A stretch of 64,000 bases of DNA. Source: Armatimonas rosea (lineage in GTDB: Bacteria > Armatimonadota > Armatimonadia > Armatimonadales > Armatimonadaceae). The notes below the pieces were generated by a model, which saw only the letters and a list, made by a program, of their open reading frames with translations, did no database searches and was not told the DNA's origin. The stretch is from positions 682,001-746,000 of the forward strand of contig NZ_JACHGW010000004.1 of the NCBI RefSeq assembly GCF_014202505.1, given 5' to 3'. Below, in pieces: positions 35,779 through 47,300 of this stretch. The first letter of the stretch is position 1, and each line of letters opens with the position of its first letter. A program made the position numbers and the translations under genes.

Positions 35779-36885
35779 GTGAACCCTGAACGCCTCGCGG
35801 TCTCGGACCGTATCTCGCGCCTCATTCCCTACCAGCCGGGTAAGCCTATCGACGAAGTCAAGCGTGAGCTGGGCATTGTCGGCGATGTCATCAAGCTGGC
35901 CTCTAACGAGAACCCTCTCGGCCCCTCGCCCGCCGGAATCGCTGCACTCCAGACCGTCTTACCGACCCTTGCGCTCTACCCCGATGGTGCCTGCCACACG
36001 CTACGGCTTGCAGTGGCAAAGAAGCACGGAGTCTCCCCCGACTCCCTGATCTTTGGCAACGGCAGCGACGAGGTCATTCACCTGCTCGGCCTGACCTTCC
36101 TAGAGCCCGGCGATGAGATTATTGTCGGCGACCCCACCTTTGTGCTCTACGAAGCTGCCGCCACCCTCGCTGGTGCCACCACGGTGAAAGTACCACTCAC
36201 CCCCGGCGACCTGCGCCACGATGCCGCCGCGATGGCCGCCGCCTGCACCGAGAAAACACGCCTGGTCTTTGTCGCCAACCCCCACAACCCCACGGGCTCG
36301 GTGATCTCCAAGGCCGATGTGGAGACGCTCCTCGCGGCCCTCCCTCCCCGCGCGTTTCTCGTGCTGGACGAGGCCTACGCCGAGTATGTCGAAGACGATC
36401 CGTCGCTCCCCCGCGCCCTCGACTACCTCGCGGCCGGTGCACCCGTGATCTGCCTGCGGACATTCTCCAAGCTCTATGGCCTGGCGGGCTTCCGGGTTGG
36501 CTACGCAGTCGCGGCCCCGGATGTGATCGCGCTGCTCAACCAGGGACGCTCGCCCTTTAATGTGAACCTTGCCGGTCAGGTCGCTGCCACCGCCGCCCTC
36601 ACCGACACGGAGTTTATCGCCCGGAGCAAGCAAAACAACGACGAGGGAATCGCGCAGCTCATCGCGGGCTTTCAGCGGCTTGGCCTGAGCTGGGTGCCCA
36701 CCCGCGCCAACTTTATCGTGGTCGATACCGGCCGCCCCGCGAAAGCCATGTTCGACGCGCTCCTGAAGCAGGGAATTATCGTCCGTGCCTTCCCCAAGGA
36801 CCTGCCCACCCACCTGCGCGTCACGATCGGCACCCCCGAGCAAAACGCCCGCTTCCTGGAGGCGCTGGAAGCGTGCCTGAGCTAG
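35779..36885 (+). CDS. hisC: Histidinol-phosphate aminotransferase
   Basis: HisC is a PLP enzyme converting imidazole-acetol phosphate to histidinol phosphate in histidine synthesis; some members also act on aromatic amino acids. The 368-residue protein has [41 protein letters not shown] and [16 protein letters not shown] with the PLP lysine. The GTG at 35779 is set by an in-frame stop shortly upstream and gives the normal N-terminus ([10 protein letters not shown]). It overlaps aroF by 13 bases. Pairing with DAHP synthase suggests an aromatic-transaminase role as an alternative. Confidence 0.93.
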   Translation: MNPERLAVSDRISRLIPYQPGKPIDEVKRELGIVGDVIKLASNENPLGPSPAGIAALQTVLPTLALYPDGACHTLRLAVAKKHGVSPDSLIFGNGSDEVIHLLGLTFLEPGDEIIVGDPTFVLYEAAATLAGATTVKVPLTPGDLRHDAAAMAAACTEKTRLVFVANPHNPTGSVISKADVETLLAALPPRAFLVLDEAYAEYVEDDPSLPRALDYLAAGAPVICLRTFSKLYGLAGFRVGYAVAAPDVIALLNQGRSPFNVNLAGQVAATAALTDTEFIARSKQNNDEGIAQLIAGFQRLGLSWVPTRANFIVVDTGRPAKAMFDALLKQGIIVRAFPKDLPTHLRVTIGTPEQNARFLEALEACLS

Positions 36886-37703
36886 CCTACCCCCTCGCTT
36901 CCCTCACGCACCACCCGACACCAACCGTGGTCACGGTCGGCTCGGTGCAAATCGGCGAGGGCTGCCCCGTCGTGGTGATGGCCGGCCCGTGCAGTGTTGA
37001 GAGCCGTGAGCAGACCCTGACCACGGCACGGGCTGTCAAGGCGCTCGGAGCCACCGTCCTGCGGGGCGGAGCCTACAAGCCTAGCACCTCACCCTACGGC
37101 TTCCAAGGCTTAGGAATCGAGGCCCTGGAGATTCTCGCGGAGGCCAAGGCCGAGACGGGCCTCCCCATCATCACCGAGGTCATGGACCCGCGCCGCGTGG
37201 AGCTGGTCTGCGGCTACGCCGATATCCTCCAGATCGGGACGCGCAACATGCAGAACTACGACCTCCTCCGGGAGGTCGGCAAGACCCAGACCGCCGTGTG
37301 TCTCAAGCGCGGCATGTCGGCGAGCCTGGCGGAGTGGCTCCAGGCGGCGGAGTACATCCTGCTGGAGGGCAACCCCAATGTCATCCTCTGCGAGCGCGGC
37401 ATCCGCACCTTCGAGACCTACACCCGCAATACCCTGGACCTCGCCGCAGTTGCCGCCCTTAAGTCCCTCACCCACCTCCCGGTGATCGTCGATCCGTCGC
37501 AGGGCACGGGCCGCTCGGCGCTGGTCTCAGCACTCTGTCGCGGCGCGGTCGCGGTTGGGGCCGACGGGCTCTTAATCGAGGTTCACCCCGCGCCCGAGCA
37601 GGCCCTCAAAGACGGTCCCCAGCAGGTCACCCCCGAGGGCTTCGCTACCCTCATGACCGAGCTAGCCCCCATCGCAAGCGCCGTGAACCGGGGGATCGCA
37701 TGA
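36873..37703 (+). CDS. aroF: 3-deoxy-7-phosphoheptulonate (DAHP) synthase
   Basis: This 276-residue enzyme joins phosphoenolpyruvate and erythrose 4-phosphate, the first step of aromatic amino acid synthesis. It has [46 protein letters not shown] and VDPSQGTG, the signatures of the KDO8PS-like DAHP synthase class. The N-terminal ferredoxin-like regulatory domain present in some members is absent or much shortened (about 25 residues precede the catalytic core). The start is GTG, 13 bases inside hisC. Confidence 0.93.
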   Translation: MPELAYPLASLTHHPTPTVVTVGSVQIGEGCPVVVMAGPCSVESREQTLTTARAVKALGATVLRGGAYKPSTSPYGFQGLGIEALEILAEAKAETGLPIITEVMDPRRVELVCGYADILQIGTRNMQNYDLLREVGKTQTAVCLKRGMSASLAEWLQAAEYILLEGNPNVILCERGIRTFETYTRNTLDLAAVAALKSLTHLPVIVDPSQGTGRSALVSALCRGAVAVGADGLLIEVHPAPEQALKDGPQQVTPEGFATLMTELAPIASAVNRGIA

Positions 37704-38056
37704 AACGACGACTCCTGGGCCTGCTTGTGGCCCTCACGGTCTGTGCCCTCTCCACACTGATCGGACTGACCGTCCTTACCGCCGCCGCCACGGTCGGAAT
37801 GGGTGGCAACTACGACATGCCCCCCCCACAGACAGAAAAATTTGTCGCCGCCGCCGCCAGCAAGCTCGGCGGTAAGCCCGGCCTCGACACGGGCACTTAT
37901 AGCATCCCCGTGCTCCCTTGGTCCTCGGTCACCGTGAAAGCGACGGTCACGCCCAAGTCTACGGGGAGCCATGTGGAGCTCTACGGCCACGCGACCAAGG
38001 TAAAAGAGCTCAAGCAGCTCCTAGATCGCCAGCTACCGCCTTTTTCTGGACAATAA
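37700..38056 (+). CDS. Small membrane-anchored protein of unknown function
   Basis: This 118-residue protein has an N-terminal hydrophobic segment ([20 protein letters not shown], then [11 protein letters not shown]) that could be an uncleaved anchor or signal. A short beta-rich domain with a lysine-rich helix at the end follows. The ATG overlaps the aroF stop as ATGA. The last 47 bases overlap the 3' end of the convergent HNH gene. No family is recognised. Confidence 0.62.
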   Translation: MKRRLLGLLVALTVCALSTLIGLTVLTAAATVGMGGNYDMPPPQTEKFVAAAASKLGGKPGLDTGTYSIPVLPWSSVTVKATVTPKSTGSHVELYGHATKVKELKQLLDRQLPPFSGQ

Positions 38057-38450
38057 AGGGGCGCCCATTGCCCCGATTCTGAGCCCCATAGGTCGCCGTC
38101 AGTGCATGACAGTTCGGGCAGAGCAAGCGCAGATTCTCGGGCCGGTTGTTGCGCCAGTTGCCATCGATGTGGTCCAGATGAAGAGGAATGAGCCCCGTAT
38201 TCAAGTTTCTCTCCGCCCAGCCACACTGGCAACACTTCTCGCCGTAGGTATCTTTGAGCCATCGCTTGACGTGGTATGAAACCTCTACCACTCCTCGGGC
38301 TCCATCTTTTTCCCCGGCCAGCCAGGCTTTCACGTATTCGTGATGTTGGTGCTCCTGCTGACAACGATTGCTACAATAGAGATATCCAGGTCGTGAAACA
38401 CGATTTTCACAATCTCGGCACAGGCAAACAGGGCGAATTTTCAAACGCAT
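38010..38450 (-). CDS. HNH endonuclease with N-terminal zinc finger
   Basis: This 146-residue protein has two cysteine knuckles at the N-terminus (CRDC and CSNRC, residues 11-30). A classic HNH site follows: CCQCGW, then LHLDHIDGNWRNN, RPENLRLLCPNCH. This matches phage-type and free-standing HNH nucleases that cut double-stranded DNA and often spread as selfish elements. GGAGG lies 6 bases before the ATG. It sits just past the tRNA-Trp terminator, in the place where secE-nusG commonly lie after tuf in bacteria. Its base composition looks lower in GC than its neighbours. Confidence 0.88.
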   Translation of the reverse strand: MRLKIRPVCLCRDCENRVSRPGYLYCSNRCQQEHQHHEYVKAWLAGEKDGARGVVEVSYHVKRWLKDTYGEKCCQCGWAERNLNTGLIPLHLDHIDGNWRNNRPENLRLLCPNCHALTATYGAQNRGNGRPFIVQKKAVAGDLGAA

Positions 38451-38502
38451 ACGAAACCTCCATACGCGCTACTCCAGAAAAATCGACAAAACGGAATGCT
38501 CT

Positions 38503-38538
38503 ATAAAACAAAAATGACCGCATTTCTACGGTCATTTT
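38503..38538 (-). terminator. Intrinsic terminator of the tuf-tRNA-Trp transcript
   Basis: Leftward, a 10-base stem (AAAATGACCG with CGGTCATTTT, 8-base loop) is followed by a T-rich run ending TTGTTTTAT. It lies 5 bases past the tRNA-Trp 3' end. Confidence 0.8.
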
Positions 38539-38543
38539 CAAGG

Positions 38544-38616
38544 CGGGAGTTAGAGGATTTGAACCCCTGGCATCAGGTTTTGGAGACCTGCGCTCTACCA
38601 GCTGAGCTAAACTCCC
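38544..38616 (-). tRNA. trnW: tRNA-Trp (anticodon CCA)
   Basis: The 73-base cloverleaf has acceptor arms GGGAGTT and AACTCCC, D-arm TAGCTCAGCTGGTAGAGC, anticodon arm CAGGT-CTCCAAA-ACCTG with anticodon CCA, and T-arm GGGGTTCAAATCCTC. The discriminator base is G. The 3' CCA is not encoded. It lies downstream of tuf on the same strand. Confidence 0.97.
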
Positions 38617-38667
38617 ATTATTTAATTAGTACACGATACGTTTCCGTACGGTGGTAGATTCTACCAT

Positions 38668-38695
38668 GTCCGGCTCTGGGTTGCCAGAGCCGGAC
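38668..38695 (-). other. 12-base perfect hairpin between tuf and tRNA-Trp
   Basis: GTCCGGCTCTGG and its exact complement flank a 4-base loop, 12 bases after the tuf stop. No T-run follows, so it is not a standard terminator. It may be an RNA-processing or mRNA-stabilising structure that separates tuf mRNA from the tRNA. A leftward TAGAAT just beyond it could give the tRNA its own promoter. Confidence 0.6.
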
Positions 38696-38706
38696 AGAGT
38701 AAAGTC

Positions 38707-39897
<1,191 letters not shown>

Positions 39898-39970
39898 AAT
39901 TCTTCAGCTTCCTTTTAGTGTCGTTACACAGAAAGACGCAACGCCTCTATCCGAGTGCGTTGCGCCAGAA

Positions 39971-40045
39971 TGGAGCCCTCGATGGGAATCGGACCCATGA
40001 CCTCTTCTTTACCAAAGAAGTGCTCTACCACTGAGCTACGAGGGC
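39971..40045 (-). tRNA. trnT: tRNA-Thr (anticodon GGT)
   Basis: The cloverleaf has acceptor arms GCCCTCG and CGAGGGC, anticodon arm CTTCT-TTGGTAA-AGAAG with anticodon GGT, and T-arm TGGGTCCGATTCCCA. The discriminator is T and the 3' CCA is encoded at 39973-39971, unlike the tRNA-Trp gene. It is the first gene of the tuf transcript. Confidence 0.97.
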
Positions 40046-40072
40046 GTTACGGCCATCACTGACCGAGGAGAA

Positions 40073-40101
40073 AGTTTATCACCTCTCCAGATTTTTGTCA
40101 A
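40073..40101 (-). promoter_or_regulatory. Strong sigma-70-type promoter of tRNA-Thr-tuf
   Basis: Leftward, a perfect TTGACA (40101-40096), a 17-base spacer and TAAACT (40078-40073) lie about 28 bases before the tRNA-Thr 5' end. It is the best -35/-10 pair in the window and shows that TAAACT serves as a -10 box here. Confidence 0.85.
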
Positions 40102-40122
40102 TGGTTTCAGCCCTCTCTCACA

Positions 40123-41868
40123 TTAGGGACGAATTCTTAACAGAATCGGGGTGCGCTTCCCCATCGCATTCCGATACGCCCCTGCCGCGTAGAGAGCGCC
40201 TGAGTCGTCGCGCGTGCTACAGCCGTAGAGGAAACAGTCCCCCGCCGACCAGCCTGGGGGTGGGTTCAGGGGAAATGGTTGCGACACCGACACGCGACGG
40301 GCGAGATCAAAGCGCACCCAGCTCCACTGGTCCCGCACCTGAGCAAACCCCACAACCTCCCCTTCCCCCGAGAGCGCATAGAGCCCAGAAGCATACGAGC
40401 GGTCCTCGTTGTGGAACCAGCCGAGGTCCTCCAGACGACTGGGCTGCGTCTCGGCGGCGGGCACGACAATCCGAAAGAGACGCCCGGTGTGGGTGGTAAA
40501 GACAACGGAGTGATCCAGGAGGGTCTGGTAGGCGATAATGCCGTGGCACTGCTGTGCCGCGCCGTACTGGTAGTTGGGAAGGGGGTGCTCCGCGACCTGC
40601 TTCAGCTGGCGATTAAACTCCACGAGCGTGTGAGCAGCATCGTTAGGGCGGACATACTTAAGCCGTGGGACATAGACATGCCCTCGATAGTCACAGATCA
40701 GGTGCCGCGAGATGTGCCCCTCGACAGACCCGACCAGCACCCGTGTTGCCGTCCGCGCCTTGGTGTCAAACCGGAAGAGGGTATGGTGCGGGAACCCAAG
40801 GCCATACAAGTCGGTGCCATTGCCCGCAAGAGCGATCACCCCCTCAGGGATCGTCATCAAGTGCTCCCAGCTCGTCGTCCCCGGCTTGATGCGCCAGAGG
40901 TGCGAGCCCCACGGGGGTGCCTCCTCACCCACATAGCCCTGCCGGGGATCGTCCATGGTGGCGAAGTAGAGAAAGCCATCTTTTCCCGCAATAAACTTCG
41001 TATGGACCTTTACCTGTTGCTCCCTAGGGCGGTAGAGCTTTACCCGCTTTAGCTCAGAGAGGACATCCCCCACCCGCGCAACCGTCTCGTCGTCGGGATT
41101 GTAGCGAAACAGCTGCGCCGACTGGTCCTCCGTGTAGTGCGATGCTCCCGAGACCCAGATCTGCCCCCCGAGGTCGCTCCCCAGCGCTCCCCACACGGCA
41201 AATGCGCCTGGGTAGTCCGGAAACGTGATCACCTTCACCTGCGGTGCTCTGGTCGTGGAGTTGTTTGTGGGGCGGGTGAAGCGAGTTCCAGCAAACGGTG
41301 CCCAGGGCACCGTCCGTAGCGCAGACGTAACATCCCCCTTAAACGTGGTGGGGACAACCTTCATCTCCGCAGGGTCTAGGCCCGCCTTACCGATAATACT
41401 GCCCTCGCGGGTTAGCTGGATATCGCCCAGAAAGCCATCACAGCCGCCTTTTTGCGCCGGAAAGCAGCCCAGCCAGAGGGTTCCCGTCTCTTCGCGGGGG
41501 ACCACGGGCAGGCTGATCGCCGCCTCGGCCTTCTGCTTTCCATCCACAAAAATCCGAACGGTGTCTTGTGAGATCATTAAGCGAAGCTGGTGCCATGCTT
41601 GGTCGCAGAGGTCCTCACGTGAGACGAGCGAGACCGGGGGAACCCCATAGCGGGAGCTAGAGACAAAGGTCAGAAACCCCGTTCCTTGCTCTGTCACCAG
41701 GCGCCAGCTCTCCTTGGTCGCCAGCTCGGCCGCGATCAGGAAGTTGGTGGTCTGCTTGGATTGGAGCCGCACGAGCAAGCTCACGGAAAAGTCGGGGACG
41801 TGCCACAGGCCGCCTCCCTTGGTCTCGCGACCTCCCCTACGAGCATCGAGAACGCTGTCTAGGTACAT
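40123..41868 (-). CDS. LamG/concanavalin-like domain plus beta-propeller protein
   Basis: This 581-residue protein begins at the ATG at 41868. Residues 15-155 form a LamG/concanavalin-type sandwich (VPDFSVSLLVRLQSK, DQAWHQLRLMISQDTVRIFV, LWLGCFPAQKGGCDGFLGDI). The rest is a propeller-like repeat region (GFLYFATMDD, GNGTDLYGLGF, GLYALSGEGEVVGF). No signal peptide is seen, which is odd for such modules. The same sandwich, with a near-identical CDG-L-DI ending, occurs inside the ThuA-PQQ fusion at 53724. The gene lies 25 bases after the GH92 stop on the same strand, so a glycan-related function is inferred. Confidence 0.75.
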   Translation of the reverse strand: MYLDSVLDARRGGRETKGGGLWHVPDFSVSLLVRLQSKQTTNFLIAAELATKESWRLVTEQGTGFLTFVSSSRYGVPPVSLVSREDLCDQAWHQLRLMISQDTVRIFVDGKQKAEAAISLPVVPREETGTLWLGCFPAQKGGCDGFLGDIQLTREGSIIGKAGLDPAEMKVVPTTFKGDVTSALRTVPWAPFAGTRFTRPTNNSTTRAPQVKVITFPDYPGAFAVWGALGSDLGGQIWVSGASHYTEDQSAQLFRYNPDDETVARVGDVLSELKRVKLYRPREQQVKVHTKFIAGKDGFLYFATMDDPRQGYVGEEAPPWGSHLWRIKPGTTSWEHLMTIPEGVIALAGNGTDLYGLGFPHHTLFRFDTKARTATRVLVGSVEGHISRHLICDYRGHVYVPRLKYVRPNDAAHTLVEFNRQLKQVAEHPLPNYQYGAAQQCHGIIAYQTLLDHSVVFTTHTGRLFRIVVPAAETQPSRLEDLGWFHNEDRSYASGLYALSGEGEVVGFAQVRDQWSWVRFDLARRVSVSQPFPLNPPPGWSAGDCFLYGCSTRDDSGALYAAGAYRNAMGKRTPILLRIRP

Positions 41869-41893
41869 CTGTCTGTTCTTTACTCCCTTACGC

Positions 41894-44149
41894 TCAGGTG
41901 CCTGGTGCGCTCCCCCAGTGCAGGTTCGGCTCGGGCCCCATGACAAACTCCAGGGTTCCCCCCACGACAATCTCCGCGTGCTTGAGCCAAGCCCGCTCCA
42001 GCGGCTTGCCGTTGAGGCGGGCGCTCTGGATATAGAAGTTCTTCTCGCTGTTGTTGTGGGCAACCACAGTAAAGGTCTTGCCCTTGTAGTAGGCGGGATC
42101 GAGGCGTAGGGTGACTCGGTCAAAGAGCGGGCTCCCGATAATGTAGGTGCCATCGACCGGCGAGACCGGGTGAAAGCCCAGCGCACTCAGCAAGTACCAC
42201 GCCGACATCTGCCCGACATCCTCGTTGCCACAGAGCCCCTTCACTCCTGTTCCGTAGGCATTGTTGAGGATAAAGCGCACCCACTTCTGGGTCAGCCACG
42301 GCGCGCCGGCGTAGACAAAGAGATACGCCACCTGGTGCACCGGCTCGTTGGCGTGGTTGTAGTACGGGTTCCACTTGAAGTTGGCGGGTGTCTTCTCAAA
42401 GAACGCGGTGAGATAGTCTAGGAAGTACTGCTTGCCCATCAGCTGGATCAGGCCGGGGACATCGTGGGGGACAAACCAGCCCTGCTGATACGGATTGCTC
42501 TCGACACAGCCCTGGCCCTCCGTCGTCGCGCCGTGCCAGGTGGTCCAGGAGCCGTCGCGGTTGCGGGCGCGCATGTTGCCGACGCTGGGATCGTAGATCG
42601 TGCGGTAGTTCTGGGCACGCTGTTTGAGGAGCGTGGCATCGTCGTGCTTGCCCAGCGCGTCGGCGAAGCGCGCGGTGCAGTGGTCGAAGTAGGCGTTCTC
42701 CAGGGTCCAGGAGATGCTCCCGGGAACAAAGCCCTGGCGCTCGTACTCGGCCTGGCTGGGGCGCGATGTTGTATTTCCCATGACGCTCTGGCGGCAGAGC
42801 TGGTAGGCCTTGGCGGTATCGAAGCGGCGGATTCCCTTGAGGTAGGCATCGACGATCACCGAGACCGCCGGATCGCCGATCATGCAGCCCGACTCCGCCC
42901 CGAGAATCTCCCAGCGCGCCAGGCAGCCGCGCCCGCTGAGCTCAGCCTGCTGGATCAGGGAGTTGACTGTATCGTTGACCACATCGGGGCGGATGATGCT
43001 CAGAAGCGGGTACTGGCTCCGAAAGACATCCCAGCCGCTAAAGATCGTCCGGTAGGTAAACTGCCCCGTCTGGTGGGGCTTGCGGTCTGCCCCGATATAG
43101 CGGCCATCGCTGTCCGACGCCGCCCGTGGGTCGATCATGGTGTGGTAGAGCGCGGTGGAGAACGCCTCGCGCTGGGAGGGAGTCCCGCCCTCGATCTCCA
43201 CGTTTTGCAGTGCCTTCTCCCAGAGCCGGCGCGCGCTCTGGTGGACGCCCGCGAAGTCCCAGCCGGGGATATCCCGCTTGAGGTTCTGGCGCGCCCCCTC
43301 AACACTCACAAACGAGATGCCCGCCTTGACTAGCACCACCTCGCCCTCGGTTGTGGGAAACTCCGTGTAGAAGCCCAGGTGCTTGCCCTCGCGCGCCCGG
43401 CAGCCCTCCAGCACGTCGGCGGCCGCGACTCGGGCGCGGTAGGCGGCACTCTCGATATCCTCGCGCTTGCGCCGCTGGCTGTCGGGGATCTCCGCGGACC
43501 AGACCCCGAACTTTTTCAGAGGCTTGCTAAACTGCGCCGAGAAGTGCACCGTGTAGTGCGCCTTGCCATCGCCATTGCCCCACCCGCCACCATCGGGGGT
43601 GCACTCCATCCAGCCCTCGATCGTGTGGTCGTCGACCACGGTCACGGACTGCCGCACCGACGTGCCACCGACACGCCTCGCAAGATCAATCTGCACACGA
43701 GACTGGTCTGATTTCGGAAACGTAAACTTCAGCAGCCCCGCACGCGGCGCGGCGGTCAGCTCCGCCCGGATATTGTAGTCGTCGAGGGTGACCGCGTAGT
43801 ACCCCGCCTTGACCACCTCGGTCTCGTGGCGAAAGCGCGAGCGGTAGCCGTCCTCGGCCCCCTTGGTCCCCCGCTCGGTCTTGAGCTTGCCCGTGGTGGG
43901 CATGACCAGGAAGTTGCCCAGGTCGCCGTACCAGCCGATCCCGCTCATGTGCGTGAAGCTGAAGCCCTCGATAGTCTTGTGGTGCCAGGAGTAGCCGGGG
44001 CCGTTGTCACCGCCGGTGATCGTGTCCGGGCTGAGCTGCACGAGACCGAAGGGCGTGGTGGGACCGGGGAAGGTCTTGCCCTCGCCAAACTCCTGGCTCG
44101 TGCTCGCGCCGATCAGGGGGTTGATGCTGTCAACGAGTTTATTTTGCAT
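41894..44149 (-). CDS. Glycoside hydrolase family 92 (alpha-mannosidase-like)
   Basis: GH92 enzymes are calcium-dependent exo-acting alpha-mannosidases. The 751-residue protein has the N-terminal INPLIGAS and GKTFPGPTTPFGLVQLSPDT, the central GWDVFRSQYPLLSIIRPD, the active-site region NHANEPVHQVAYLFVYAGAP and GNEDVGQMSAWYLLSALGF. The last usually reads GN(D)D in the family, so the first acidic position is Glu here. The length is normal for the core enzyme. No signal peptide is visible, and no upstream in-frame start was found, so it may be cytoplasmic. It is divergent from the cytochrome gene pair across 193 bases. Confidence 0.93.
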   Translation of the reverse strand: MQNKLVDSINPLIGASTSQEFGEGKTFPGPTTPFGLVQLSPDTITGGDNGPGYSWHHKTIEGFSFTHMSGIGWYGDLGNFLVMPTTGKLKTERGTKGAEDGYRSRFRHETEVVKAGYYAVTLDDYNIRAELTAAPRAGLLKFTFPKSDQSRVQIDLARRVGGTSVRQSVTVVDDHTIEGWMECTPDGGGWGNGDGKAHYTVHFSAQFSKPLKKFGVWSAEIPDSQRRKREDIESAAYRARVAAADVLEGCRAREGKHLGFYTEFPTTEGEVVLVKAGISFVSVEGARQNLKRDIPGWDFAGVHQSARRLWEKALQNVEIEGGTPSQREAFSTALYHTMIDPRAASDSDGRYIGADRKPHQTGQFTYRTIFSGWDVFRSQYPLLSIIRPDVVNDTVNSLIQQAELSGRGCLARWEILGAESGCMIGDPAVSVIVDAYLKGIRRFDTAKAYQLCRQSVMGNTTSRPSQAEYERQGFVPGSISWTLENAYFDHCTARFADALGKHDDATLLKQRAQNYRTIYDPSVGNMRARNRDGSWTTWHGATTEGQGCVESNPYQQGWFVPHDVPGLIQLMGKQYFLDYLTAFFEKTPANFKWNPYYNHANEPVHQVAYLFVYAGAPWLTQKWVRFILNNAYGTGVKGLCGNEDVGQMSAWYLLSALGFHPVSPVDGTYIIGSPLFDRVTLRLDPAYYKGKTFTVVAHNNSEKNFYIQSARLNGKPLERAWLKHAEIVVGGTLEFVMGPEPNLHWGSAPGT

Positions 44150-44342
44150 AGCTGGGAGGTTTTTACCAGAAATTTTTGCGGGGAGGTTCTAATTTCTTGC
44201 ATATACCGCTTTTTGTGGGAAACCGCCTAGACGAATCCAGGGAGCTGTGCTATTATTTTTCTATCCAAAACAACCGCCGCCGCTTGCCAAGTCCTTGCCA
44301 AACTCCCCAAGGTAGCGCAGCGGGAAAGAGTCGCACGAATCG

Positions 44343-47300
44343 ATGAGCCGAACGTTCAGGTTCAGTCCCTATGGCTGGGGCGCCCTTGCCTCCACACTTG
44401 CCCTCCCCGCGATGGTCTTCTGGCCCTCCGCCACCGACGCCCGCTCCGCCCCCCTCGCTCCCACACGCGCGGAGCTTGAGAAGCAGTTCACCACGACGGT
44501 TCGTCCGTTTCTTGCGGCGTTTTGTACCGACTGCCACGGCAAGAACAAGCCCGCCGCCCAGCTCGACCTCGCGTCGTATGCCAATGTCTCGGCGGTGATC
44601 AAGGAGCTGCCCCACTGGACTCTCGTGATGGAGCGCCTGACCATCAAGGACATGCCCCCCGCCGAGTCTAGCAAGCGCCCCAGCGACAAGCAGCGCGATG
44701 CCGTGATTGCCTGGATTCGCGCCGTGCGCCAGTTCGAGATCGCGCGCACCGCGGGCGACCCGGGGCCGGTGCTGGCACGCCGCCTGAGCAACCGGGAGTA
44801 CGATTACACTATCCGCGACCTGACCGGCGTCGACCTGCGCCCCACCAAAGAGTTCCCGGTCGATCCCGCCAACCAGGAGGGCTTCGATAACTCCGGCGAG
44901 TCGCTGACCTTCTCCCCCGCGCTGATGAAGAAGTACCTGGCGGCGGCCAAGGAGATCTCGGATCACCTCTCCCTGACCTCCACGGGCTTCGCCTTCGCAA
45001 GCCACCCCGTCCTGGCCGACACCGACCGGGAGAAGTTCTGCTCCCAGCGCATTGTCGCCTTCTACAAGCGCCAGCCCACCGAGCTCGCCGACTACTTCTT
45101 CGCCGCTTGGAAGCTCAAGCACGGAAAGTCCGCTTCGGTGGCAGCGGCCGCGGCGGAGGAAAAAGTCAGCGCGAAGTACCTGGAGACGATCTGGAAGCTC
45201 CTGAGTGGCAGTGAGCATGCAGTCGGCCCCGTGGCGACCCTGCGCAAGAGGTTTGATGCGCTTCCCGGCGATCCCGAGGCAGCGCGCAAGGCCTGCACCG
45301 AGCTTCGGAGCTGGGTGGTGACCCTGCGTCGCGACAAGATCGCCTGGCGCTTTGGCAACCTCAATGTGCCGCGAGAGTTCCGCACGGGGAGCTTCACCAA
45401 TGTCCTCTGGAAGGACCGCCAGTACGCCACGCACCGCCTGAGCTTCAACCCCAAGCTCCTGCAGATCGGCGGTGTCCCCGCCATGCGCCCCGCACCGGTC
45501 AAGGGCGGCTCACTCGGCCAGGTGCAGGGGGCCCCCGTCATGGTCCCCGACCCCGTCGACCCCGATCTCTTCGCGCCTGCGAACGAGGATGAGCGCAAGG
45601 CCTACTTGGCGAGCTTTGAGACCTTTAGCCGCATCTTCCCGGATGTCTTCTATATCGAAGAGCGCGGCCTGATGGAGTCGGACAATATCTACCAGCACAT
45701 CGGGCGCTTTCTCACCGGCGGCACGCACAACGCGGTGAGCTACTTCCGCGATGATGTCCCGCTCCGGGAGCTGGTTCTGGACGAGAAGGGGCAAAAAGAG
45801 CTCGATGCCCTCTGGAGCGACTTTGGGATTATCGCGGCCTACAACCGGGAGACCTACCTCCAGGGGCTCTTCTACGAGGGACTGGAGGCGCAGACCATCC
45901 TCGCGGAGCGCGACCCCGAGTTCAACTTCGCTCCCTACACGGACAAGGCGACGGCCAGCGCCGATAAGATGCAGCGCTACTGCGACCTGTACCTGGCCAA
46001 GGCCAAGCGCATGGGCGCGACACCCGAGACCCTCGCGGCCTACGAGGACTACTTCAAGTGGTCGTCGGCCAATATCCGCCAGGAGGAGCGCGACCGCCTC
46101 GCCGCGGAACCGGTCCATAAGAAGGCAGTCCTTGAGTTCGCGAGCAAGGCGTTCCGACGCCCGCTCACGGAGACGGAGAAAGCGGACTACCTCGCTCTCT
46201 ACACCAAGCTTCGCCAGAAAGATGGCCTCTCGCACGAGAGTGCGATCCGAGACATCGTGGTCAATATCCTGATGTCGCCCTACTTCATCTTCCGGCTCGA
46301 TCAGGAGCTCCCCACGCAGCCAGAGAAGCCGGCCAAGGGCAAGATCCTCTCTTCCACGCAGGGCGCCGCACCCACGCAGAAGACCCAGGCTCTCTCCGAC
46401 TACGCCATCGCCAGCCGCCTGAGCTACTTTTTGTGGTCGTCGCTGCCCGATGACGAGCTCCTCGCCGCGGCGGCCAAGGGCGAGCTACGCAAGCCGGCGG
46501 TGCTGGTCGCTCAGGCACAGCGCATGCTCAAGAGCCCCAAGGCACGCGCCCTCGCCACGGAGTTTGGCGGCAACTGGCTGGACTTCCGGCGCTTCGAGGA
46601 GCACAACGCGGTCGACAAGACCCGCTTCCCCAGCTTCAACGACAGCCTGCGCCAGTCGATGTTTGAGGAGCCCTTGCACTTCATGCTCGACACCTTCCAG
46701 AACAATGGCTCGATCTTGGACTGGCTCTACGGCAAGCATACCTTTGTCAACGGCCCCCTCGCCAAGCACTACGGCATGGATAACCTCACGCTCCCTCCCG
46801 GAATGCGATTCGGTGCTGAGGACTGGGTTCGGGTCCCCGATGCGGATAAATACGGCCGCGGTGGGCTGCTCCCGATGGCGCTCTTCCTGACCCAGAACGC
46901 ATCGGGGCTGCGCACCAGCCCGGTCAAGCGCGGCTACTGGGTCGTGCGGCGCGTGCTGGGCGAGCAGATCCCTCCCCCGCCTGCCAAGGTCCCGGAGCTG
47001 CCCAAAGACGAGAGCGAGCTGGGCGAGAAGACCCTGCGGCAGGCGCTGGAGATCCACCGCAAGAACCCCGCCTGTAGCGGCTGCCACGCCCGCTTCGACT
47101 CCTACGGCCTGGTCTTTGAGAACTTTGGCCCGATCGGAGAGCGGCGCACCAAAGACGGCGGCGGGAAGACTGTCGACAACCGTGCTCCCTTCCCTGGTGG
47201 CAAGGAGTTTGCAGGAGTGGATGGGCTGCAAGCGTTTATCCGCCAGAAGCGCCAGCAGGATTTTGTTGGCACCTTTAGCCGCAAGCTCCTCTCTTATGCA

